A DNA stretch of 64,000 bases. Origin: a virus. The notes under the pieces are model-generated. The model did no database searches. It saw only the letters and a program-made list of their open reading frames with translations, and was not told the origin of the DNA. Position 1 is the stretch's first letter, and each line of letters starts with the position of its first letter. Made by a program: the position numbers and the translations under genes. Positions 21,212-29,706 of this stretch are shown here, one piece after another. The DNA lies in the IMG/VR virus record IMGVR_UViG_3300031951_000024, positions 62,001 to 126,000 of that record; one strand, 5' to 3'.

Positions 21212-21602
21212 TGGTGGAGATGCGGGGCTCCGACTCCCCGGTCCAGCTCGTCTTGTTTAAAAGACCACTACATGCTTAGGTTGGTATTTTCTAATACCCC
21301 AAAATAGTTGATTTGTTCTTTTCCATCGTAAATCAACAACCAATGGTTTCTAATCCGGATTTAGAGAGCCGACCAGGTTGCTCTATAAAACTACGACTTC
21401 TGTTGCTAGGCTATATGTCTGCCGGCCCCCGGTTTTTGTTGCGATTACGCTACAGCAACCTCAGAAGTGCGGATTAACCCAACAGCTTCCATTTTGTTTA
21501 GCACATTGCCATTTAAAAAGTGAATCAGTTTTTAACGAGATTAATTCAGTCCCGACATGCTCCTTTTATTCAACCAACGCCTGTCAAATCCAATACATCC
21601 CC
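21212..21602 (-). ncRNA. ssrA: Phage tmRNA
   Basis: The minus strand starts GGGGATG and continues TGGATTTGACAGGCGTTGG, a tmRNA 5' signature. It ends CATCTCCACCA, whose CATCTCC pairs with GGGGATG as the acceptor stem; CCA is encoded. Length 391 nt. About 160 nt from the 5' end an open frame ends ...TSEVAVA then TAA, plausible as the proteolysis tag. Read upstream it can begin with Gly (GGC at ~93), but the resume codon is not certain. The T-arm loop is (A)GTCGGAG, not the usual TTCGANT. It is expressed from its own TTG-N20-TATATTTG promoter with a boxA, and is convergent to the giant RNA. tmRNA rescues stalled ribosomes and tags the product. Confidence 0.9.
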
Positions 21603-21621
21603 GTATATTGTAAATGACTAT

Positions 21622-21632
21622 TATCAAAGAAC
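21622..21632 (-). promoter_or_regulatory. boxA-like element before tmRNA
   Basis: The minus strand reads GTTCTTTGATA 20 nt upstream of the mature 5' end. Confidence 0.5.
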
Positions 21633-21644
21633 TATATATAAATA

Positions 21645-21675
21645 CAAATATAAACATATTTATACTATATGCCAA
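21645..21675 (-). promoter_or_regulatory. Host-type promoter of tmRNA
   Basis: Minus-strand TTG (21675-21673) - N20 - TATATTTG (21652-21645). The -33 part lies inside the first codons of the divergent gene at 21669. Confidence 0.7.
21657..21663 (+). promoter_or_regulatory. Late-type promoter motif TATTTAT
   Basis: CATATTTATACTATATG, 5 bases before the ATG at 21669. Confidence 0.5.
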
Positions 21676-22703
21676 CAAATACATACGAATTTTTAAAACA
21701 AATTGCAAAAGGTGAGGACTCAGGGTATAATAGATGGAATTACCCGGATGACTTAATCCACGATATTCGTATTAACGAAAAAAACCCATTGGCATCACAA
21801 ATTACTTTAGATTTTGATAAGGACAGTGACTTCCTAGAGATATTAGGTGTTGATGAAAATGACGCCTGGACATATAACTATATAATGTATGGCGACTCTA
21901 GTGACTGGGATTGGTATACCTATAGAGATGAATGGAAAGAAGGATACATTTTAGATGGTTTTAACAATGAGAATAAAGAAAAATTTGAAAAAATTGTAAG
22001 ACTATCACTTTCACCAAAAACTTCAGTAAGAAGTGATATTTTAAATGGAATACTTGGGATTTATGAAGATCAAGTAGAAAATATCATTTCGGCATATGCA
22101 AATGAAAATGAAAGATGTCAAATTGATGGGGCTAAAGAAATTATAAGACGAGAAACAGAAAAACCATTTGATAGATTTGGAATTATTGAAGTATGGCACG
22201 GATCCAGATTTAAAACAACAGTTGGTATTTTACTTAATTGGTATAGAATGTTAAAAATGGAAGATGATGATATTAAACATCTTCTTAAATCTTTATTTGA
22301 AAAATATAACCCAAAAAGTGATATTGGTGGTTGGGAAGAGATTAGATATAACTCATTTTGTGATGACTATGATTCAGAAGGAGTCCAAATGGAGATTAGT
22401 CACGAACTTGACAAAATAATTGAGATAATTGAAGAAGAAGGGGTTCACGACGAGTTTCAAAAAATATATGATGTTGTTGTAAAACTTGGAGGGTTCAATA
22501 AAATGCTTGATTTAAAAGAAAAGGAAATATCTGTTATATTTGATAGTATTGATCCACATACCGGACAACTAGTTTTTAAATTATATAAAAAAGGTGGTAA
22601 GATGGAAAAAAGAAGTGTTGACAATCTTGAGGATCTTTATTTAAATTTATACCACCCAGAATTATTTGAAAGTGTTAAAGATATTTTAAATAGAATTTTG
22701 TAG
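21669..22703 (+). CDS. Large acidic hypothetical protein
   Basis: 344 residues, acidic and aromatic (DENDAWTYNYIMYGD, DWDWYTYRDEW). A middle segment has EVWHGSRFKTTVGILLNWY, and the C-terminal third is a helical, then beta-rich domain (KEKEISVIFDSIDPHTGQLVFKLY). No family recognised. It has a late-type motif 5 bases upstream and is divergent from tmRNA, sharing the intergenic control region. It is followed by a gene with its own host-type promoter. Confidence 0.7.
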   Translation: MPTNTYEFLKQIAKGEDSGYNRWNYPDDLIHDIRINEKNPLASQITLDFDKDSDFLEILGVDENDAWTYNYIMYGDSSDWDWYTYRDEWKEGYILDGFNNENKEKFEKIVRLSLSPKTSVRSDILNGILGIYEDQVENIISAYANENERCQIDGAKEIIRRETEKPFDRFGIIEVWHGSRFKTTVGILLNWYRMLKMEDDDIKHLLKSLFEKYNPKSDIGGWEEIRYNSFCDDYDSEGVQMEISHELDKIIEIIEEEGVHDEFQKIYDVVVKLGGFNKMLDLKEKEISVIFDSIDPHTGQLVFKLYKKGGKMEKRSVDNLEDLYLNLYHPELFESVKDILNRIL

Positions 22704-22727
22704 TATCAAATAAGTTTATTATATTTG
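22698..22727 (+). promoter_or_regulatory. Host-type promoter TTG-N19-TATATTTG
   Basis: TTG (22698-22700) and TATATTTG (22720-22727). The ATG at 22732 is exactly 4 bases downstream, so a leaderless mRNA is predicted. Confidence 0.75.
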
Positions 22728-22731
22728 GGCT

Positions 22732-23517
22732 ATGGAAAGAAATTTTGAATTACTAAAAAAGGTCCTTTCGGTTCCGACTAAGACCTACCAGGAAGATTTA
22801 ATGATTGAGTTTATTGTTGACTGGCTTGAGTCAAAGAATATTCCATTTTATCTGGACCAATACTATAATGTATATGCTACAAAACAAACAGATACCAATA
22901 TTGAGTATTTTCCTTGTGTTGTAGCCCACACAGACACTGTTCACAATATTGATACAATAAATGTCGTTGAGGAGATGCTTCCAAACGCACAGAAAGAGAT
23001 AAAACTAGCACTTAAAGCTTATAACGATAAAGGAGAACCAACCGGTATTGGTGGTGATGATAAATGTGGCGTATTTGCCTGTCTTGAACTTCTTGAGGAA
23101 ATGCCAAACCTAAAAGCTGCGTTCTTTGTTGCTGAAGAAACTGGATGTAAAGGGTCATTTAACTCAGATTCGGCTTTCTTTGAAAACGTGGGTTATGTTA
23201 TTCAGTTTGATGCACCAGAAAATAATATGATTTCTGAGTTTCTTATGAGTGCGCCAATGTTTACCCGGGATAGTGATTTCTTTAAGGTTGGTGGAAGGTT
23301 GATTACAGAACATTTCCCAAAGGACACAAAATACCATAGACATCCATATACGGATATTTATCCTTTAAATCAAAGATATAAGATATCTTGTTTTAATATC
23401 TCAATTGGTTATTACAACTACCACACAAGAAATGAGTACGTTGTTATTGATGATACATACAACGGAATAAAGGTAGGTAAGTTAATGATTGAGGAACTTG
23501 GTTATACCAAACATTAA
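22732..23517 (+). CDS. M20/M28-clan metallopeptidase-like protein
   Basis: 261 residues. VVAHTDTVH near residue 65 supplies the first zinc His and Asp. TGIGGDDKCGV near 105 gives the bridging Asp, AFFVAEETGCKGS near 138 the catalytic Glu pair, and NYHTRNEYV near 237 a late His. This is the order of co-catalytic zinc exopeptidases of the M20/M28/M42 type; it is shorter than most because no dimerisation domain is evident. The substrate could be a peptide from degraded host protein. It is predicted leaderless from its own host-type promoter. It ends at a bidirectional terminator facing the Clp gene. Confidence 0.75.
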   Translation: MERNFELLKKVLSVPTKTYQEDLMIEFIVDWLESKNIPFYLDQYYNVYATKQTDTNIEYFPCVVAHTDTVHNIDTINVVEEMLPNAQKEIKLALKAYNDKGEPTGIGGDDKCGVFACLELLEEMPNLKAAFFVAEETGCKGSFNSDSAFFENVGYVIQFDAPENNMISEFLMSAPMFTRDSDFFKVGGRLITEHFPKDTKYHRHPYTDIYPLNQRYKISCFNISIGYYNYHTRNEYVVIDDTYNGIKVGKLMIEELGYTKH

Positions 23518-23545
23518 AAAAGGAGGGTTTTTAACCCTCCTTTTT
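23516..23545. terminator. Bidirectional terminator between convergent genes
   Basis: AAAAGGAGGGTT pairs with AACCCTCCTTTT, with T-runs on both strands. On the minus strand the hairpin overlaps the last codons of the Clp gene. Confidence 0.9.
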
Positions 23546-25576
23546 CTTTCTACCCCTTTTAGGTTTATTCTCAATAAGAACATCAATCTTAATTTCCTTA
23601 TCTACAACTGTCAATTTATAATCAACATCTTCTAGAACTTCATTTAGTAATATTTTCTCAGAGATAAGGTCTTCAATTTTATCCTGGATTGCCCTTTTAA
23701 TTGGTCTTGCACCAAATTGTTCATCAAACCCAACCTCAGATATCAATTCAACAACTGACTCATCGTATGTAATTTTATATTTCATTGACTCAATTCTGTT
23801 AACTAACTTCTCAATTTCAATTTTAACAATCCGGTCAACGTGCTCTTTTTTAAGCGAGTTAAAGACAATAACGTCATCAATTCTATTTAGGAATTCTGGA
23901 GCGAAGAACTTACTTAATTCTTTTTTGAGGATATCTCTTTTTTCTTCTTCTCTTACTGCTTCACTACTATTTGATTTAAACCCAACTCCAGTTCCAAAAT
24001 CCTGTAATTTTCTAACACCAATATTTGATGTCATAATAATTAAACAATTTTTGAAGTTAATTTTTCTTCCAAGTCCGTCGGTCATATGCCCGTCATCAAG
24101 CATTTGAAGAAGTGTTGAGAAGATATCTTTATTTGCCTTTTCAATCTCATCAAATAAGATAACAGAGTATGGTTTATTTTTAACCTGTTCTGTAAGCTGT
24201 CCACCCTCTTCGTGACCAACATATCCTGGAGGAGAACCGATAAGCCTTGATATAGTATGTTTTTCCTGATATTCAGACATATCAACACGAATCAAACTAT
24301 CTTCACTACCAAAAATTTCTTTTGCTAGTTTCTTTGCAAGATATGTTTTACCAACACCGGTTGACCCAAGGAAGATAAATGAACCAATTGGTCTATTTGG
24401 GTCCTTAATTCCAATTCTATTTCTTCTAATGGATTTTGATATTTTTGTTACCGCTTCAGCCTGACCAATTACATAGCTATTTAGTGCGTTCTCTAAATTA
24501 ACAAGAGAGTTTTTCTCGTCAACATTAATTTTGCTTACCGGGATTTTAGTCATTTTAGAAACAACCTCATAAATTAAATCTTCCGGAATTACTCTTTTAC
24601 TATTTCTAAGTTCTTCCTCAAATTTTAATCTTTCGGCATCAAGTGATGACATTACTGATTTTTCCCGGTCCCTTAACTCAGCAGCCATTTCGTATTTCTG
24701 TTTTTTTATAACGTCAGACTTCTCCTTTTTAATTTCAAGAAGTTCTTGTTTTAGATTTTCAATACTTTCAGGAAGTTTAATATCAATTTGCATTCTTGAC
24801 CCAACCTCATCAATAATATCAAAAGCTTTATCCGGAAACTCACGATCTGTAATATATCTATCGGCAAGTTCTACACATAAAAGAAGTGATTCGTCTGAAT
24901 ATGTTACCTTGTGATGTTCTTCATACTTTTCTTTACTATTTTTTAAAATTTGAAAAGTTTCAGCCTTTGTTGATGGTTCTACAATTACTTTCTGGAATCT
25001 TCTCTCAAGAGCTCCATCCTTCTCAAAATGCTTTCTATATTCATCAAGGGTTGTAGCACCAATACATTGGATTTCACCCCTAGAAAGGGCCGGTTTAAAG
25101 ATGTTTGAGGCATCAAGTGAACCAGAACTATTACCAGCACCAACCATTGTATGAATCTCATCAATAAAAAGAATAATGTTTGGATTACTTTGAAGTTCCT
25201 CAATTATTACTTTCATTCTTTCCTCAAATTGTCCACGATATTTTGTACCGGCAACAATTGAATTCATCTCAAGGGAAACAATTCTTTTCTCTGAAAGATT
25301 TTTAGGACATTCACCACTATGAATCATCATTGCCAACCCTTCTACAATTGCTGTTTTACCACAACCTGGTTCACCGATAATAATAGGGTTGTTTTTCTTT
25401 CTTCTAGATAAAATTTGTGCAATTCTAATAATTTCATCTTCTCTACCTATTACAGGGTCTAATTTACCTTCTTGAGCTAACTTATTTAAGTCTTTACTAA
25501 AGTTGTCTAGAACCGGAGTTCCACTATCACTTTTTTTCTTGTTCTTGTCGTTGTCATCAATGAATTCTATTGCCAT
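23531..25576 (-). CDS. ClpC-like AAA+ unfoldase lacking the N-domain
   Basis: 681 residues with two AAA+ modules. First: Walker A GEPGCGKT (68-75), Walker [10 protein letters not shown]. Second: Walker A GSTGVGKT, Walker [11 protein letters not shown], then the C-terminal D2-small domain ([11 protein letters not shown]). The middle domain is short and has a UVR-type motif ([15 protein letters not shown]), a ClpC hallmark. A GVGF in the second module fits the (I/L/V)GF loop that docks on ClpP, so it could use host ClpP; no ClpP gene is in the window. The ~130-residue Clp N-domain is missing, so substrates must come through another adaptor. A divergent UVR-motif gene is the obvious partner. Confidence 0.9.
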   Translation of the reverse strand: MAIEFIDDNDKNKKKSDSGTPVLDNFSKDLNKLAQEGKLDPVIGREDEIIRIAQILSRRKKNNPIIIGEPGCGKTAIVEGLAMMIHSGECPKNLSEKRIVSLEMNSIVAGTKYRGQFEERMKVIIEELQSNPNIILFIDEIHTMVGAGNSSGSLDASNIFKPALSRGEIQCIGATTLDEYRKHFEKDGALERRFQKVIVEPSTKAETFQILKNSKEKYEEHHKVTYSDESLLLCVELADRYITDREFPDKAFDIIDEVGSRMQIDIKLPESIENLKQELLEIKKEKSDVIKKQKYEMAAELRDREKSVMSSLDAERLKFEEELRNSKRVIPEDLIYEVVSKMTKIPVSKINVDEKNSLVNLENALNSYVIGQAEAVTKISKSIRRNRIGIKDPNRPIGSFIFLGSTGVGKTYLAKKLAKEIFGSEDSLIRVDMSEYQEKHTISRLIGSPPGYVGHEEGGQLTEQVKNKPYSVILFDEIEKANKDIFSTLLQMLDDGHMTDGLGRKINFKNCLIIMTSNIGVRKLQDFGTGVGFKSNSSEAVREEEKRDILKKELSKFFAPEFLNRIDDVIVFNSLKKEHVDRIVKIEIEKLVNRIESMKYKITYDESVVELISEVGFDEQFGARPIKRAIQDKIEDLISEKILLNEVLEDVDYKLTVVDKEIKIDVLIENKPKRGRKKKEG

Positions 25577-25624
25577 AATGTTTTTTATTTAAATTTAGTA
25601 ATTTTTATTTTTTTAGTAAAGTAT

Positions 25625-25667
25625 TGACACAATGTCATAATGTCTTGTGTTATATGACAAAATGTCA
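25625..25667. promoter_or_regulatory. Twin operator-like palindromes TGACA-N3-TGTCA
   Basis: TGACACAATGTCA (25625-25637) and TGACAAAATGTCA (25655-25667) have the same arms and lie 30 bp centre to centre (about three helical turns), between the divergent Clp and UVR-protein genes. This looks like a binding site pair for one dimeric regulator that controls both. Confidence 0.7.
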
Positions 25668-25735
25668 GGTTTATAAATTTTGGTATCCTTTTAGTATAAA
25701 TATTAACCAAAATAAACCAAATAAAAAAATAAAAA

Positions 25736-26119
25736 ATGGATAGATTTAATTTTAACAAATTTAACAGATTATTTGACGACTTTTTTTCTAGAAATGAGTC
25801 CTTTAACTTTGATCAGTTTTTAACTGGTGATAATAACCTTGAGAAAAGGGTTTACACAAACGAAGATGGGTCAGTAAACGTTGTCTACATTAAAAATGGA
25901 AAAAATAGAAATGAGATTGATGAATTAAAACAAAAACTTGATATGGTAATTGAGAATCAAGAGTTTGAACTTGCGGTTGAGTTAAGGGATAAGATTAAAA
26001 ATCTTGAACAAAACCAAGAAGAAATTAAAAAGTTAAACGACGAGTTAAAAAGTCACATTCAAAACCAAGACTTTGAAAAGTGTATTGAACTCCGAGACAA
26101 AATAAAATCGTTAAAATAA
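25736..26119 (+). CDS. UVR-motif protein, possible Clp adaptor
   Basis: 127 residues. The N-terminal 60 are aromatic and Asn-rich (FNFNKFNRLFDDFF). The C-terminal half has two tandem UVR motifs (FELAVELRDKIKNL and FEKCIELRDKIKSL), as in McsA-type ClpC activators and UvrB/UvrC contacts. It lies divergently from a ClpC-like gene that has its own UVR motif and lacks the usual adaptor-binding N-domain. The natural reading is that this protein binds the phage unfoldase and brings it substrates. No zinc-finger pairs of classical McsA are visible. Confidence 0.7.
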   Translation: MDRFNFNKFNRLFDDFFSRNESFNFDQFLTGDNNLEKRVYTNEDGSVNVVYIKNGKNRNEIDELKQKLDMVIENQEFELAVELRDKIKNLEQNQEEIKKLNDELKSHIQNQDFEKCIELRDKIKSLK

Positions 26120-26124
26120 TAAGG

Positions 26125-26146
26125 ACCTCTTCGGAGGTTTTTTTTT
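26125..26146 (+). terminator. Rho-independent terminator
   Basis: ACCTC-TTCG-GAGGT with a UUCG loop and eight T. Confidence 0.92.
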
Positions 26147-26153
26147 ATGTGTA

Positions 26154-26160
26154 TATTTAT
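26154..26160 (+). promoter_or_regulatory. Late-type promoter motif TATTTAT
   Basis: GTATATTTATAAT lies 12 bases before the ATG at 26173. Confidence 0.55.
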
Positions 26161-26172
26161 AATAAAAAAACT

Positions 26173-26760
26173 ATGAATAAGAACTTATTTACTATAGATG
26201 ATTCTGAAAGACAAAGAATTCTTGAGATGCACCAATCCGCAACAAATAGACAGTACTTAGTTGAGCAAACTGGAAGTGATTTTACGAATTGGGCTGAGGA
26301 CACTGGGTGGTCTGCAAAAACAAGAAATGAAGATCCACAACAGAGAAGCTATGAGGAGCAATTAAGCGCTGAAAATTATGATAGATTTTTAGAATATTAC
26401 CACACAGGTGAAAGAGTTTCAAATGGAGATTTAACATACTATAATGCAGTTGGTAAAAAGGCTTATTTGTTTAACAATATTAACTACCCATTTTCAAAAT
26501 CAAATTTAGTTGACAACCTTACATTTACAATCAATAATATACAACCCGGTAAAGCAAATGTTCAAACAAGTGACGTTAAATTATATTTACTATCAGCGGC
26601 ACCAAATGAACCTAATCCGTATGAGAAACCTTATTTAGCGGTTTTCCCAAATGGAAAGGTTGAGTATCACGTTAATAATAAAACTAAAAATACAAATGTT
26701 ACATCCCCAGTTGGTGTTATTAGATTTATTACCTTAGAACCTGACGTAACTGATAAGTAA
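26173..26760 (+). CDS. Hypothetical virion-type protein with LxE N-terminus
   Basis: 195 residues from the ATG at 26173; an in-frame upstream start at 26149 would include the promoter motif. The first 35 residues (FTIDDSERQRILEMH, then QYLVEQTG) are a charged helix ending in an L-V-E site, as in other proteins here. The body has an SNGDLTYYNAVGKKAYLF segment and a beta-rich C-terminus (KPYLAVFPNGKVEYHV). Not recognised. It is probably a packaged or virion protein. Confidence 0.65.
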   Translation: MNKNLFTIDDSERQRILEMHQSATNRQYLVEQTGSDFTNWAEDTGWSAKTRNEDPQQRSYEEQLSAENYDRFLEYYHTGERVSNGDLTYYNAVGKKAYLFNNINYPFSKSNLVDNLTFTINNIQPGKANVQTSDVKLYLLSAAPNEPNPYEKPYLAVFPNGKVEYHVNNKTKNTNVTSPVGVIRFITLEPDVTDK

Positions 26761-26763
26761 TTA

Positions 26764-27162
26764 TTAAAGAACTGAAAAGACTTTAGTGTACTCCTCAGTT
26801 AAAGTCTTTTTATTTTTAATTTTAATGATAGAACAAAAAGGTATAATTACACTATCATCACCATTACCAACCTCCAACCAGATATCAGAAATGTATTCGG
26901 TGTTACCATTATAAGTAATTACATAAGCCTTATACTTATCCAAACTAAATTCCTTTTGGATTGCAGCTTCAAACAACTCAATTCCATTTTTATCGTTAGA
27001 TTGTGGTATTTTAAAGTTTTTATAATCTAAGTTAATTGAGCTATCACAATACGAAAATAAAGCTGGTGAAACAACAGACAAGTCAATTATATTTGTATCC
27101 TTTTGGGAAAATCCAACAAAAGAACAAAACGTAAAGACAAAAGAAATAATAATATTTTTCAT
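26764..27162 (-). CDS. Small secreted protein
   Basis: 132 residues. The signal peptide MKNIIISFVFTFCSFVGFSQ ends in SQ, the common Bacteroidota form in which cleavage exposes Gln. The mature part is beta-rich with no recognised domain. It is on the minus strand inside a block of late genes and has its own host-type promoter (TATATTTG, 27198-27191), so it is expressed separately, perhaps early, to alter the host envelope. Confidence 0.65.
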   Translation of the reverse strand: MKNIIISFVFTFCSFVGFSQKDTNIIDLSVVSPALFSYCDSSINLDYKNFKIPQSNDKNGIELFEAAIQKEFSLDKYKAYVITYNGNTEYISDIWLEVGNGDDSVIIPFCSIIKIKNKKTLTEEYTKVFSVL

Positions 27163-27190
27163 AACGAGTTTTATTAAATGATTATTTCTA

Positions 27191-27219
27191 CAAATATAAA
27201 CAAATTATTTAATTTACAA
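27191..27219 (-). promoter_or_regulatory. Host-type promoter of the secreted-protein gene
   Basis: Minus-strand TTG (27219-27217) - N18 - TATATTTG (27198-27191), 28 bases before the start codon. Confidence 0.65.
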
Positions 27220-27249
27220 AAAGAAATATACTTTTTTTGTTTTTTGTTT

Positions 27250-27256
27250 TATTTAT
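27250..27256 (+). promoter_or_regulatory. Late-type promoter motif TATTTAT
   Basis: TTTATTTATAGTA lies 19 bases before the ATG at 27276. Confidence 0.5.
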
Positions 27257-27275
27257 AGTATATATAATATTTTCT

Positions 27276-28610
27276 ATGGACAACAAAAAAATTAATTTAC
27301 TAGAAGAAATAAAAAGAATTAAATCACTTGTAGATTTTAAATATGGTGATTTAATAATGGAACAAGAAGAAACTTTTGAAACGTTTGACTTTTCAAATTC
27401 TTATCCGGATAACATTGCTTTTCCAATAAGACCAAATTCAACAATAAACAGTGTTCAAGATGTTTTAAACTTAAGTAATTTAAATCAAGACTTGGTTGAA
27501 TTTATCACTAGATTAAAGACTCGTCTTGAAAACAATATAAAGATAGGTACAATTAGGATTAGTAGTGGTGCTTCAGATGTTAGGGCGACAGCGAATGTCC
27601 CAGAAGGATACAACCAGTCAATTGTTAATTATTCATATAACTCAACGACTGGTAATCAAACAGCAACTGCTTTTAATCAACAAATTAAAGTAACTATTAG
27701 TAATAAGGTTCTAGCAATAAATAGAGCAAATTTTATGTCCTGGATTTTAAAAAGCTTAATTCCTAAACTAAAGGATGTTAATATTGAGGTAGTCACAAAC
27801 CTACCAGAAAAAAAAGTAATAGTTCAAATACCAACTAGTGTTATGACTAACTTTGAAACAAACAAAATCTTTAAAGATGATTATGTTAAAACAAATAAAA
27901 CATACATTCCAGACCCAAAAAAACCGTCCATAAGATCAAAATGTAACTCTAGAGCCGACGCGACAGGTAATTCTGGAAGGGCGCCAGAATATATTGCGGA
28001 TAGATTAAAAATTGATTTAGAAAATTATAATGGTGATGTAACAATAAATTACAACTCATTTGCAATTCCAGATAGGTTTATAATAAAAGAGTATGACCCA
28101 ACAACAAACCAATTTACAACAAAAGGTGATACTGGGTTTGTTACAACAGTTCCTGATGATAGAAATTTAGGTTTAATTAGTAGTGAACTTAATTATTTAT
28201 TCGGTGGTGGTCAAACTATAAAAACAATGGACACAGGTACAATCACATTTAAAGCAGAACCAAACAAAGAATATTTTGTTGACGTTGTCGCACCTATTGG
28301 TGGTACAAAATGGGTTGCTAGTATTATTTGTGGTAAAAAAGAACCAGAAAAATCAATAATAACAATTAAACCAGTAACTTGGCCCAATTTAAACGCTACT
28401 TTGGACCCCAGTAAAGAGTATACTTTCTATACGGACCTTAAGGGTAATTACTATGACAAACAAGACCCATCAGGAACATTAAAAATATACGCTAAAGGTA
28501 TTTTTAGAAAGGGTTCACAAGGACCAATACTACAGAATGGTGATTTTTATGATTATGATAAAGAAGGTAATCAAACTGGTATTAGAAAAATTAAAGATGG
28601 TAAAATATAA
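27276..28610 (+). CDS. Hypothetical virion-type protein with LxE N-terminus
   Basis: 444 residues from the ATG at 27276, chosen because the late-type motif lies just upstream; an in-frame start at 27237 would swallow it. The first 30 residues form a basic amphipathic helix (INLLEEIKRIKSLV) ending DLIMEQEE, with an I-M-E site. The body has beta-rich repeats and an OmpA-like-looking segment with SNKVLAINRANFMSWIL, but no secure family. It is likely packaged or virion-associated. Confidence 0.65.
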   Translation: MDNKKINLLEEIKRIKSLVDFKYGDLIMEQEETFETFDFSNSYPDNIAFPIRPNSTINSVQDVLNLSNLNQDLVEFITRLKTRLENNIKIGTIRISSGASDVRATANVPEGYNQSIVNYSYNSTTGNQTATAFNQQIKVTISNKVLAINRANFMSWILKSLIPKLKDVNIEVVTNLPEKKVIVQIPTSVMTNFETNKIFKDDYVKTNKTYIPDPKKPSIRSKCNSRADATGNSGRAPEYIADRLKIDLENYNGDVTINYNSFAIPDRFIIKEYDPTTNQFTTKGDTGFVTTVPDDRNLGLISSELNYLFGGGQTIKTMDTGTITFKAEPNKEYFVDVVAPIGGTKWVASIICGKKEPEKSIITIKPVTWPNLNATLDPSKEYTFYTDLKGNYYDKQDPSGTLKIYAKGIFRKGSQGPILQNGDFYDYDKEGNQTGIRKIKDGKI

Positions 28611-28622
28611 AAATAAAAAATT

Positions 28623-28868
28623 ATGGCAATCACAAGTGAAAAAATTGAAGGAACAAAAATTTTAAATGAGGTTGAATCGTCAAATCTGGTAAGAACAGAA
28701 TATGACGTTGAGACAAAGAAATTAATTGCAGAATTTAAAAATGGGATGAAGTATGAATATGAAGATGTTCCACACCAAACCTACACATCTTTTAGATCTG
28801 CAAAATCACAAGGAAATTTCTTTAACACAAGTATCTCAAAAGCTTTTAAATATAGAAAATTAAGTTAA
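28623..28868 (+). CDS. KTSC-domain protein
   Basis: 81 residues. The pattern SNLVRTEYD, LIAEFKNGMKYEYEDVP, YTSFRSAKSQGNFFN and ISKAFKYRK matches the KTSC domain (PF13619), a short fold common in phages and linked by context to nucleic-acid or lysyl-tRNA-synthetase-related functions. It follows the previous gene by 12 bases. The exact role is unknown. Confidence 0.8.
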   Translation: MAITSEKIEGTKILNEVESSNLVRTEYDVETKKLIAEFKNGMKYEYEDVPHQTYTSFRSAKSQGNFFNTSISKAFKYRKLS

Positions 28869-28881
28869 TTAGAATTTCATA

Positions 28882-28888
28882 TATTTAT
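28882..28888 (+). promoter_or_regulatory. Late-type promoter motif TATTTAT
   Basis: CATATATTTATATC lies 5 bases before the ATG at 28894. Confidence 0.5.
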
Positions 28889-28893
28889 ATCAT

Positions 28894-29631
28894 ATGGATA
28901 ATTCGGAAATTTTAAAAAGTTTTGAAACCCAAAAAGAATTAAACCCAAAAATTTGGGAAAAGAAAGGTAAGAAATACGAAATGAATCAAGAAGTAAGAGA
29001 AAAACTACTTGAGATTTCAAACCTATTTATTGATTTTTTAGGTGTTGATATTCTTGTAACTGACATAATTATGATTGGTTCATTAACAAATTATAATTGG
29101 TCAAAATTTTCCGACATTGATTTACACGTTGTTGTAAATTATTCCCAATTCCCAGAAAATACAAAAGATTTATATGTTGAGTTTTTTGATCTTAAAAAAA
29201 TAATCTTTAATCAAAAACATAATCTTAAAATGTTTGGATATGACGTTGAATGTTTTGTCCAGGATGAGAATGAAGTCACCTTTAGTTCCGGTGTTTATTC
29301 AGTACTTTATGATATGTGGGTTAACGAACCTAAAAAAGAAGATATGAAAAACATTGACAAGGAATTAATTAAAGAAAAAGCAAAACAATGGATGAGAATA
29401 ATTGATGGTGTTGTTGACAATATCAAAGATGAAACTCCGGATGAAATAAAAACAATTGTTAAAACATATAAAGAAAAACTTAAGAAGTTTAGAAACTGCG
29501 GATTACAAAAAGGGGGTGAGATGTCGCTTGAAAATCTAGTCTTCAAATTACTCAGAAGAAATGGGTATATAGAAAAACTTTACAACTTACCAACTGAAAT
29601 CATAGATAAGAAATTATCTATGAACCAATAA
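28894..29631 (+). CDS. Nucleotidyltransferase-fold protein
   Basis: 245 residues. IMIGSLTNYNWSKFSDIDLHVVV near residues 62-84 is the signature of the polymerase-beta/MNT nucleotidyltransferase fold: GS, then D-x-D after ~12 residues. A further acidic residue lies near YDVECFVQD. The C-terminus is helical. Such enzymes add nucleotides to RNA, proteins or small molecules. Late expression and neighbours suggest a virion or host-modification role, unproven. Confidence 0.75.
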   Translation: MDNSEILKSFETQKELNPKIWEKKGKKYEMNQEVREKLLEISNLFIDFLGVDILVTDIIMIGSLTNYNWSKFSDIDLHVVVNYSQFPENTKDLYVEFFDLKKIIFNQKHNLKMFGYDVECFVQDENEVTFSSGVYSVLYDMWVNEPKKEDMKNIDKELIKEKAKQWMRIIDGVVDNIKDETPDEIKTIVKTYKEKLKKFRNCGLQKGGEMSLENLVFKLLRRNGYIEKLYNLPTEIIDKKLSMNQ

Positions 29632-29666
29632 TTTAGTAAAAAACAAAATAATCTTAATATTTGATA

Positions 29667-29673
29667 TATTTAT
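29667..29673 (+). promoter_or_regulatory. Late-type promoter motif TATTTAT
   Basis: GATATATTTATTAAG lies 33 bases before the ATG at 29707. Confidence 0.45.
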
Positions 29674-29706
29674 TAAGAAAAAATAATTTATTCAAAACAA
29701 AATACT

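Noticed and set aside
21378-21617. Forward open frame across 21378-21617
   Set aside because: It is the antisense of the tmRNA, whose signature ends, promoter and terminator are clear.
23531-25576. Host chromosomal origin of the Clp gene region
   Set aside because: The gene is truncated relative to host ClpC, has the same composition as its neighbours and lies within phage genes on both sides.
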